NCBI RefSeq assembly: GCF_019052805.1
Contig: NZ_JAHQRJ010000001.1
Location: 1,178,001-1,242,000 of the forward strand
Source of the DNA: Noviherbaspirillum sp. L7-7A
Lineage (GTDB): Bacteria; Pseudomonadota; Gammaproteobacteria; Burkholderiales; Burkholderiaceae_D
DNA length: 64,000 nucleotides
Direction of reading: 5' to 3'
Shown: piece by piece, positions 55,453-62,661 of the stretch
Numbering within the stretch: position 1 is the stretch's first letter
Layout of the letters: each line of letters opens with the position of its first letter
The notes under the pieces: generated by a model
The model's input: the letters and a program-made list of their open reading frames with translations, nothing else
Told to the model about the DNA's origin: nothing
Database searches by the model: none
Position numbers and translations under genes: made by a program

Positions 55453-57879
55453 ATGAAACCCATCGCAAGAATTGCCGCCATCGGAATCGCCGCATTGCTG
55501 CTGCTGGTCGCAGCCGGCTTTCTCTGGTACCGCAGCGCGAGCCTGCCCAAGACCAGTGGCGAACTCAGCATGAGCGGCCTGCAGAGTCCAGTCGACGTCG
55601 TGCGCGACAGGGAAGGCATTCCGCATATCTACGCCAGGTCGGCCCATGATGCCTATTTCGCGCTGGGCGTGGTGCATGCGCAGGACCGGCTGTGGCAGAT
55701 GGAGATGAACCGGCGCATCGCAGCCGGCAGGGTGGCCGAGGTGCTCGGTCCGAAAGCGGCGGACACCGACCGCTTCCTGCGCACCCTGGGGGTGCGGCGC
55801 AATGCGCAAGCCATCGTGCAGAACCTGGCGCCGGATGCGCGCGCGGCGCTGGAAGCCTATGCCGAGGGCGTCAATCGCTACCTGGAGCAGCGTTCCGGTC
55901 CGCTGCCGCCGGAATTCCTGCTGACTGGCGCGCCAGCGCCGGCGCCCTGGGAAGCCGCGGATTCGATCGCCTGGATGACCATGATGGCCTGGGACCTGAG
56001 CGCCAACTGGTCACAGGAACTGCTGCGCATGCGCCTGTCCCAAAAACTGGACATGGCGCACATTCAGGCTTTCCTGCCGCCGTATCCAGGCGATGCCGCG
56101 CTGCATACGCAGGACTACACCGGGCTTTACCGGTCGCTCGCAGGCGTCACCTCCCAGCTGGAAAAGGTGTCGGCGATTGCGCCGCCCTCGCTGGTCGAGG
56201 GCATGGGCTCGAACAACTGGGTGCTGGGCGGCGCGCGCAGCCGCAGCGGCAAGCCCTTGCTGGCCAATGATCCGCATCTTGGCCTGACCGCGCCGGCCCT
56301 CTGGTACTTCGCCCATCTTTCCGCGCCGGGCCTGAACGTGATCGGCGCGACACTGCCCGGACTGCCTGCAGTGATCATCGGCCGCACCGATCGCATCGCA
56401 TGGGGCCTGACCAACACGGCGTCGGATGTGCAGGACCTGTATATCGAGCAAATCAATCCGGAAAATCCTTCCCAATACCGTACGCCCGAGGGCTGGGCCA
56501 ATTTCGAGCAGCGCACGGAAACAATACGCATCAAGGGCGAGCCGGACGTGCAACTGGCGGTGCGTGCGACACGCCACGGACCGGTCATCAGCGGTGCACT
56601 GCCGCTGGCAGACCGTGCGCCAATGGATGCGCGGTCCCATGTCATGGCGTTTGCTTGGACCGCATTGCGGCCGGACGATCTGAGTTTTCAGGCCAGCCTG
56701 CGCCTTAACCGGGCGCACGGCTGGGACGAGTTTCTGGCAGCCACGCGCGACTTTGGCGCGCCACAGCAGAACGTCGTCTATGCCGACGTGGCGGGCAACA
56801 TTGGTTTTGTCGCCCCGGCGCGGGTTCCGATCCGGCGGCGCGACAATGATCTGAAAGGGCTGGCGCCGGCTCCGGGCTGGGATGCGCGCTATGACTGGGC
56901 GGGTTTCATTCCCTTCGATGAATTGCCGCGACAGTACAACCCGATGTCGCAGCAGATCGTGACGGCCAACCAGAAAGTGGTCGGCCCTGCCTATCCGCAT
57001 TTCCTCACCAGCGAATGGGTCATGCCTTACCGCGCCAACCGCATCGCCGCCATGCTGGAAGGTGCGCCGCTGCATGACATGGACAGCTTTGCCGGCATAC
57101 AGAAAGACGTGGTGTCCCTGGCCGCGCGCGAATTGCTGCCCCTGCTTGCAAAGACTCAGCCAAAATCGGAACAGGGCCGTGCGGCGCTGAAGGCGCTTGC
57201 GGGATGGGATGGCGCCATGGATGCAGGCCGCTCCGAACCGCTGATCTACAACGCCTGGCTGCGCGAACTGTCGCGCCAGCTGTTTGAAAAGCCGCTGGGC
57301 GAAGCGCTGATGAAGGATTTCTGGGAGCTGCGCAATGTGCATCAGCCTACCGTCAATGCAATGCGCACGATGGACGCGGGCAACCTCTGGTGCAGCGGCT
57401 CGCAGGGCAAGCAGCCTCTGCCCAGGTGCGTTGATGTACTGTCCGATTCACTTGAGGCAGCACTGGCAGATCTGCACAGGCGTTACGGCGAGCAAATGAC
57501 ATCCTGGCGCTGGGGGGGCGCACATGAAGCGCTATCGGAACATCGGCCGTTCTCGAAAGTGCCGTCACTGGCGCGGTATTTCGAGATCAGGCTGCCTTCG
57601 CCAGGTGATACCTATACGGTGAACGTGGGCCGCAACAACCTGCGGGATGATGCTGCGCCCTACACCAATCATCACGCGGCGAGCCTGCGCGCGCTGTACG
57701 ACCTGTCGAACCTTGAAAATTCCCGCTTTATGCATTCCACTGGGCAGTCAGGCAATATGCTTTCGCCGCTCTACAGCAACTTCGCCCAGCGGTGGGTGGA
57801 TGCTGCCTATCTGCCAATGCGCACCGTCCGCGGGGAAGTGGAAAAGGAGCAGATCGGCACCTTGTCGCTGCGGCCTTGA
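55453..57879 (+). CDS. Penicillin acylase family protein (Ntn hydrolase)
   Basis: 808 residues. An N-terminal hydrophobic export signal or anchor (about 5-26) precedes the alpha chain with VVRDREGIPHIYARSAHDAYFALGVVHAQDRLWQME. Autocleavage should expose Ser253 in GMGSNNWVLGG as the N-terminal nucleophile of the beta chain; PLLANDPHLGLTAPALWY and NTASDVQDLY follow, and the beta chain ends about 800. Family members hydrolyse amides such as penicillins or acyl-homoserine lactones (quorum quenching). The ATG at 55453 begins the signal and is used instead of the in-frame extension to 55327. The substrate cannot be told. Confidence 0.93.
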   Translation: MKPIARIAAIGIAALLLLVAAGFLWYRSASLPKTSGELSMSGLQSPVDVVRDREGIPHIYARSAHDAYFALGVVHAQDRLWQMEMNRRIAAGRVAEVLGPKAADTDRFLRTLGVRRNAQAIVQNLAPDARAALEAYAEGVNRYLEQRSGPLPPEFLLTGAPAPAPWEAADSIAWMTMMAWDLSANWSQELLRMRLSQKLDMAHIQAFLPPYPGDAALHTQDYTGLYRSLAGVTSQLEKVSAIAPPSLVEGMGSNNWVLGGARSRSGKPLLANDPHLGLTAPALWYFAHLSAPGLNVIGATLPGLPAVIIGRTDRIAWGLTNTASDVQDLYIEQINPENPSQYRTPEGWANFEQRTETIRIKGEPDVQLAVRATRHGPVISGALPLADRAPMDARSHVMAFAWTALRPDDLSFQASLRLNRAHGWDEFLAATRDFGAPQQNVVYADVAGNIGFVAPARVPIRRRDNDLKGLAPAPGWDARYDWAGFIPFDELPRQYNPMSQQIVTANQKVVGPAYPHFLTSEWVMPYRANRIAAMLEGAPLHDMDSFAGIQKDVVSLAARELLPLLAKTQPKSEQGRAALKALAGWDGAMDAGRSEPLIYNAWLRELSRQLFEKPLGEALMKDFWELRNVHQPTVNAMRTMDAGNLWCSGSQGKQPLPRCVDVLSDSLEAALADLHRRYGEQMTSWRWGGAHEALSEHRPFSKVPSLARYFEIRLPSPGDTYTVNVGRNNLRDDAAPYTNHHAASLRALYDLSNLENSRFMHSTGQSGNMLSPLYSNFAQRWVDAAYLPMRTVRGEVEKEQIGTLSLRP

Positions 57880-57903
57880 GCAACATGCGCTTCCGCGGCA
57901 TGG

Positions 57904-58968
57904 CTACATCTTGATTTCGCTTCCAAGCATGTCGTCGAGGTCGTCCAGAAGCGCCGCCATTTCCGTTGACAGGCCAGGCTGCGCCGGGACAGCCTGCCGA
58001 CCTGGCGCGGCGTTGCCATTGTTTGCTGTTGAAAGCGTTCCTTCCTGTGGCTGCGGAACTGGCGCCGTTTGCCCATCCGTCTCTGGTACGGCTAAACCGG
58101 AAACAACGCGAATGACGCCTTCCTGGTCCAAATCGCACGCGGAAAACGTGAAGTCATCATTGAACGCGTCTGGCGTTAATGAAGGCGTATTGCCGGGCGC
58201 TGGTTTGTCAGAGGGCAGCGTTTCCGTTTGCCTCGCCGGCGAACTGGGCTCAAGCGTACCTGCATTGCTGCTTCGTCTGGGTGAAAGAGTGACAGAGGCA
58301 CGTTGAGCACTATGTTTCCTGGGGCTTTGGGCACCATGTTTCCAGGTGCCGGGGTTGATGGTTTCCGACTCGGTCACGGTACCGTGGTTTGAAACGCTCG
58401 TGATCGATATGGTTTTCAGACGGGGTGAACGCGACTCGGCCTGGCCCGGACCGTCGCTAGCTGGCTTTGCCCGGGATATTATCCCGGACTTGGTGCCTAC
58501 GCTGCCCTTCCGGGCGCGTTTGCTCGTCTGCACCGGGGCGCTTTCAGTGCCATGTTGTGCTGAAGGTTCACGGTCCTTGCTGACTGGTTTTTCCCTCGGT
58601 TTTTCCTGATTCTGGTGTTCTGCCTTGGAATGCTTTCCATCTGGCCCATCCTTGCCGTCGCGTGCCCGCTTGATACCGCTGGACGCTGCCGATGGCGCAA
58701 TGACGTCATCACCTTGCCGCTTTCTGTCGTCTGATGCGTTGGGCGAAGAAGGCTTTAATTTGGGGCTGGACGTTTCCGCAGGAATTTCGACCACGTCCGG
58801 GTCCCGCGGATCAAGCGCGCGCAGCAAGAGTGATGGAAACACGGGGCGGAACGCCAGCGCCGCCGATTGCTGAGAGGGAGAGACCGGCAACGCATCCTGG
58901 ACGGGCTTGGCGGCGGGTGCTGGACTGGACTGATGCTGTGGTGATTGAACTGCTTTGCTTGTGTGCAT
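57904..58968 (-). CDS. Ser/Pro-rich disordered protein of unknown function, member 3 of a cluster of three
   Basis: 354 residues, almost wholly low-complexity and hydrophilic. It carries many SP dipeptides and basic clusters: DDRKRQGDD at 81-89, GIKRARDGK at 98-106 and SKRARKG at 149-155, resembling eukaryotic nuclear-localisation signals. The C-terminal 90 residues are different: FNDDFTFSACDLDQEGVIRVVSGLAVPE and the acidic amphipathic AALLDDLDDMLGSEIKM, which could be an interaction helix. No signal peptide or membrane helix. The start is ATG 58968, preceded by AAAGG; a TTG at 59004 is an alternative. It converges on the penicillin acylase gene 24 bases away. No known family. Confidence 0.6.
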   Translation of the reverse strand: MHTSKAVQSPQHQSSPAPAAKPVQDALPVSPSQQSAALAFRPVFPSLLLRALDPRDPDVVEIPAETSSPKLKPSSPNASDDRKRQGDDVIAPSAASSGIKRARDGKDGPDGKHSKAEHQNQEKPREKPVSKDREPSAQHGTESAPVQTSKRARKGSVGTKSGIISRAKPASDGPGQAESRSPRLKTISITSVSNHGTVTESETINPGTWKHGAQSPRKHSAQRASVTLSPRRSSNAGTLEPSSPARQTETLPSDKPAPGNTPSLTPDAFNDDFTFSACDLDQEGVIRVVSGLAVPETDGQTAPVPQPQEGTLSTANNGNAAPGRQAVPAQPGLSTEMAALLDDLDDMLGSEIKM

Positions 58969-59241
58969 ACATGCCTTTGCGTAATTGCGAATGATCGATA
59001 GCAATCCCTACCCAGACCGCGTCTTTTTCCGCCTGGCTGCGTCGGGACCGTCGTCAATACCCTCGGCTATTGGCTCCTCATCCGCTTGCAGCGTGCGCAC
59101 CGGCTGGCACGCCGGTACCGGTCCGCCGGCGAGCGGTAATCCCGCTCGAATTACCGGCGACGCTACTGCCACACGAAAAGCCAGACAAAGAAATCCATCG
59201 GTTTCATCTGGTACGTTACGGATCGGGAGTGGTATAGCCTG
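58969..59241. other. Intergenic region between members 2 and 3 of the Ser/Pro-rich cluster
   Basis: No gene seen. A short inverted repeat CGGTAAT (59134-59140) / ATTACCG (59150-59156) lies here; it could be a weak terminator of the upstream gene or an operator. Confidence 0.35.
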
Positions 59242-60735
59242 TCAGGTAGAGGGCTTTTTGGTCTTTTTCGTCTTTTCGTTTTCTCCCGGTTTTCCTGGAA
59301 CGTAAGCGTCGCCATGTTGTGCCGGCAGAATGGAACGGGAAGTTGACTCACTGAACGAGGATGGACTGGCATGGCCTTTGACGAGAGGCTCCATGCGCGC
59401 CGTATCCTTGGACCGTGGCGAAGCAAGCACCGCAGAAAGCCGAAAGGACTTCAAACTTTCCTTCGGGCTGGTGACCGTCCTTGAATTCGTGACGGGACTG
59501 GTCACCGGACTTGTCAAGGGGCTGGACAATGGGCTAGATGTCGTGCCGGACGTCAGGCCCGCATTTGGACTGCTTGGCCCCATCCGGTGTTGTGATGGCC
59601 GGGGGCTGAGTTGCCCTGGCATGCTCACTGGCAACCTGTCCGCGGTGTTGCTTTCGACCTGTGGCCACGCTTCGCCAAGCTTGACCGGGCTGGAAACTGC
59701 TCGTGGCCTGGCCCCTGGACTTGCCGGCGCATTCGAAGGTGACCACGGGCGAGCGGTTTCCTCCTCATCCTGATGGAGCCATTCGCCGCACTGGTGCAGT
59801 AATGCACGCAGCCCTGACTTCAGGGCATCCCTTTCTGCCTTTTCGGCGCCGAGATGCTGAATGACTTTCTTCAGGCGGTCCTTGATAAAGTGCGCCAGGG
59901 CGGGCTGGATGTTCTTCAATTCGTCCAGCATCCTCTCTTCCTGCCCTTCGACGGCCGCTACCTTGGCACGATTGAACATCTGCATTAATCCGGAGAAAAC
60001 ATGATGCGCCTCCTGAACTTCAGGTTTGGAGATATCGTCCCGTTTCCCTACGAGCATGAACTTTCGGGTCACTTCGGCAAGTTCATTTTCCAAGGCTTTC
60101 TTGATTGCATTCGCGATGGGTTGCAGTCGCTGTCTTTGCTCTCGCTCGGTTTGTTGTGCATGGCTTGCCGCGGACGGAGAAGCCAGTGTGACGGGCTCGG
60201 CGAGGGCCAGCACAACGGGATCGGTAATCTCGTCGAAGATAAATGAATTCTGTTCTTTTCCCTGCCACTGTTGACGGCGCTCGTCATTGGCTGTTGCAGA
60301 CGGCCGCGCCTCATGGGCAATGTGATTCGATGTACCGCTGACGATGAGGTTGCCGGGCGGCGAGGCGGGCGCTTTGGTTCCAGTGATGATGGTCTGCTCG
60401 TGGTCGGTGCTGCGCAGTACCGGCCGGCTGGCGGAAAGATTGAGCGAGGAAGCGGCATGGGATTGCGTTCTTATCGTCACATCCACCGCTTCTTCACGGT
60501 GGGGAGAAACAGGAGAGACCAGCGCGGGCTCTGTTCCTCTTGCATGGCTGGTGAATTGAGCCGGGGTGCTATCCTTTCTTGATACGAGTTTCAATTTTTT
60601 CGAGGGCGAGTAACCCGACGAGTCTCGGTCCCTCGCAACCTTGTTTCCTTCCCTGCCGGTGCTGGCTTTGGCTGCTTCTGCAGATGGGACGGAAGCGTGC
60701 TTTTCCGTGCTGCTGGATGTGGCCACTCGTTTCAT
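59242..60735 (-). CDS. Ser/Pro-rich protein with a central helical domain, member 2 of the cluster
   Basis: 497 residues. Disordered residues 1-190 include YSPSKKLKLV at 42-51, an SV40-like basic motif. A central helical domain (about 195-325) with QRLQPIANAIKKALENELAEV, HHVFSGLMQMFNRAKVAAVEGQEERMLDELKNI and HFIKDRLKKVIQHLGAEKAERDALKSGL probably folds as a coiled-coil bundle. The tail (330-497) is dense in SP pairs (PLSSPLTSPVTSPVTNS) and ends in KTKKTKK. No export signal is visible. It starts at ATG 60735 with GAGG upstream. Same strand as its two neighbours; no known family. The SP-rich, basic-motif design is unlike ordinary bacterial proteins. Confidence 0.6.
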   Translation of the reverse strand: MKRVATSSSTEKHASVPSAEAAKASTGREGNKVARDRDSSGYSPSKKLKLVSRKDSTPAQFTSHARGTEPALVSPVSPHREEAVDVTIRTQSHAASSLNLSASRPVLRSTDHEQTIITGTKAPASPPGNLIVSGTSNHIAHEARPSATANDERRQQWQGKEQNSFIFDEITDPVVLALAEPVTLASPSAASHAQQTEREQRQRLQPIANAIKKALENELAEVTRKFMLVGKRDDISKPEVQEAHHVFSGLMQMFNRAKVAAVEGQEERMLDELKNIQPALAHFIKDRLKKVIQHLGAEKAERDALKSGLRALLHQCGEWLHQDEEETARPWSPSNAPASPGARPRAVSSPVKLGEAWPQVESNTADRLPVSMPGQLSPRPSQHRMGPSSPNAGLTSGTTSSPLSSPLTSPVTSPVTNSRTVTSPKESLKSFRLSAVLASPRSKDTARMEPLVKGHASPSSFSESTSRSILPAQHGDAYVPGKPGENEKTKKTKKPST

Positions 60736-60913
60736 GCTGATTACCTCTCTAGGAATGGCTGCGTTCGTAACGCTTCATGCGCGCGTTCGGAACGAAGTTT
60801 TCGTGACATCGCCAGGAACGGTGCCTTGTGTTCCGCCTGGAATCCCCGTTCGTGCCCGAACCTGTCAAGGCGCAATGGACGTGCCTTGCCAGGCGGTGGT
60901 TCGGGCAGCGTTC
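60736..60913. other. Intergenic region between members 1 and 2 of the cluster
   Basis: 178 bases with no gene. Several TTCG words occur on the plus strand, but none is arranged as a plant-pathogen hrp box (TTCG-N16-TTCG) in the direction of the cluster. Confidence 0.35.
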
Positions 60914-62380
60914 CTACATGTCCGAGGTATCTTCCTCGCGCGGCGCCGCATGGGTCGCTGCCGTGCCGGTGGAAGTCTGCGTTGATGCCGGCACCGGTGG
61001 CGCTGTGGCAATACTGTCGCGGTTGTTCTCGGACGATCTTTCCCTCAGATCAGCGGGGCCAGAAGGTGCTGGCGGCGACATGAACAGCATGCTTGATGGG
61101 CGGGGCCTGGGTTGCGGCGGTATGGACTTCGATGGCGACAACTGCCTTCTGCGCGGCGAACCCAGAGTTGACGGGAACTGGAGGGAGGATGGCGATGCCG
61201 GTGTGGACAGAAGGTTCCCATTACCGTCGGCCCCCATGCCGGCATCAGATGACGGCGCCGGCGACAGTGCAGGCGCATTGTCTACCAACTGCTTTTCATT
61301 CCCTTTGCTATCGGTGCTCGCTTGTCTCGTACTGCGGGGTGTCATGCTCAGAGAGGAATGTGGCGCGGTGTTGGCTGGCTTTGCGCTGCTCCAGTCAAGC
61401 TTCGGCACTTTGATCGGACTCCTTGGCCCGACAAGCAGCGCATTGTTTGTTGGGTTTGTTGGGTTTGTGTTGGTTGTGGTGGTCGTTGTGGTTGCTGTCG
61501 CTGTTGTCGTGGCGTTTGAAGAGTGAACCGTTGCGCCGCTTGCGCTCTGGGAATGCAATGAAGCAGGGTTTTCTACGCCATGTACCTTGTAACGCTTGGC
61601 CGGGCTGTATTTCATCTTGGGGCTATCTTCATCGCCCTGGGCGCGTTTGCCCGATGTGGGAGATGGCATTTTTTCCAGCCTCGCGTCACCTGTCCCGCGT
61701 TCGGGCGAATTAGGAGCGGCTTGTCCGCCATGGGATGGCGATAGGGCAGCATCGGTTTTTTTTGTTTTCCTGTTCCTCGACCTTTCAGGGCTGATTGAAA
61801 AACCTGGCGATGAAGAAGGAGGGGAGGAGGGGAGAGGAGACGAAGGACGAGGAGATAGCGGCATTTGTTGCTGATGCTGTTGCTCCGCATTCAGCCTCTC
61901 GGTAATCAACTGCTTAAGTGCAATAATCTTCACGCCAAGCGTCTTGCATTGCGTCTGACATTGTTGCAAATCGCTCCGGTCGTCGGGTTGCTGTTGGAGG
62001 GTCTGAAGGCTGGTAAGCAGGGTTACATGATTTCCCTTGGCAGCGTCGAGAAGGTAGACGCAGTTTTGCAAATCACTTCGCTCGAAAGCGGTTTCTACCT
62101 GTGCGAGGCCCACGCTGATTTGCGAAATCAGTCCTTTCAGGTATTGCGCCCCTCTGCAATCCAAGGGAATCAACGGCTGCATCTCGTCGGTGAATTTGAC
62201 GATCTCGAAAACGAGCTGGGAAAGAGAGTCGTTCTTTCCGAACACCAGAAGCATTTGGTCCCGTTCCTTGTTGAGCACACGCGGCGTGCTCGTGCGTGGC
62301 GATACGGGAGCAGTGCCATTGTCAGGCAAGCGTCTCGGTGAATCCGTAGAACGTGGCGATCCGACTTTTGGGGTGTCCAT
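60914..62380 (-). CDS. Ser/Pro/Thr-rich protein with an N-terminal helical domain, member 1 of the cluster
   Basis: 488 residues. A short SP-rich start (VGSPRSTDSPRR) leads to a helical domain at about 36-165 (LVFEIVKFTDEMQPLIP, LISQISVGLAQVETAFERSDLQNCVYLLDAAKGNHVTLLTSLQTL). From 173 on it is disordered with SP-rich runs, a basic block NRKTKKTD (203-210), KYSPAKRYKV at 257-266, SPIKVPKL (321-328), and a poly-Thr/Asn stretch (289-313) encoded by a simple repeat. First gene of the cluster in transcription order: the ATG at 62380 has a very good AAAGGAGA site. No signal peptide, no known family. The KYSPAKRYKV segment resembles YSPSKKLKLV of member 2. Confidence 0.65.
   Translation of the reverse strand: MDTPKVGSPRSTDSPRRLPDNGTAPVSPRTSTPRVLNKERDQMLLVFGKNDSLSQLVFEIVKFTDEMQPLIPLDCRGAQYLKGLISQISVGLAQVETAFERSDLQNCVYLLDAAKGNHVTLLTSLQTLQQQPDDRSDLQQCQTQCKTLGVKIIALKQLITERLNAEQQHQQQMPLSPRPSSPLPSSPPSSSPGFSISPERSRNRKTKKTDAALSPSHGGQAAPNSPERGTGDARLEKMPSPTSGKRAQGDEDSPKMKYSPAKRYKVHGVENPASLHSQSASGATVHSSNATTTATATTTTTTTNTNPTNPTNNALLVGPRSPIKVPKLDWSSAKPANTAPHSSLSMTPRSTRQASTDSKGNEKQLVDNAPALSPAPSSDAGMGADGNGNLLSTPASPSSLQFPSTLGSPRRRQLSPSKSIPPQPRPRPSSMLFMSPPAPSGPADLRERSSENNRDSIATAPPVPASTQTSTGTAATHAAPREEDTSDM
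61442..61513. repeat. Low-complexity GTT/GTG tract coding for poly-Thr/Asn
   Basis: Irregular tandem repeats of TTGGGTTTG and GTTGTGG type on the plus strand; on the coding strand they give ACA/AAC codons for a TTTTTTTNTNPTNPTNN region. This indicates slippage-driven growth inside the gene. Confidence 0.7.
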
Positions 62381-62661
62381 GACTTCTCCTTTTGTTAAAG
62401 ATGGGCGGTCCTGAATGGGATTTTTGGCATGCCTGGCATACGCCGGACTTTGGCTTCGTTGCGGGAGCGATCAAAAATGGAACCTGGTCGGGCTTGTATG
62501 CTGCCGCAGTCATGGCGCTTCCCTCCCTGCAGGACGGGAATTCCAGGCGCATGATCAAAACGGCAAGCTATGTAACGGAGGTCTTTTTATTGTTCCTGGC
62601 GATCGGCCAGGCGGCCTTCACTAAAAAATGCAGCAATGCGGTTTGCTGCGAGAGTGTGCGC
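62381..62661. other. Intergenic region upstream of the Ser/Pro-rich cluster
   Basis: 281 bases between the GGDEF-EAL gene and member 1. The plus strand has an open reading frame from ATG 62401 (MGGPEWDFWHAWHTPDFG) which runs on as antisense into the next gene and has no ribosome binding site; judged non-coding. The cluster promoter should be here. Confidence 0.35.

Noticed and set aside
58969-62661. hrp/PIP boxes (TTCG-N15/16-TTCG) upstream of the three Ser/Pro-rich genes
   Set aside because: Individual TTCG/CGAA words occur, but none with the right spacing and orientation, so no link to type III regulation can be claimed from promoters.
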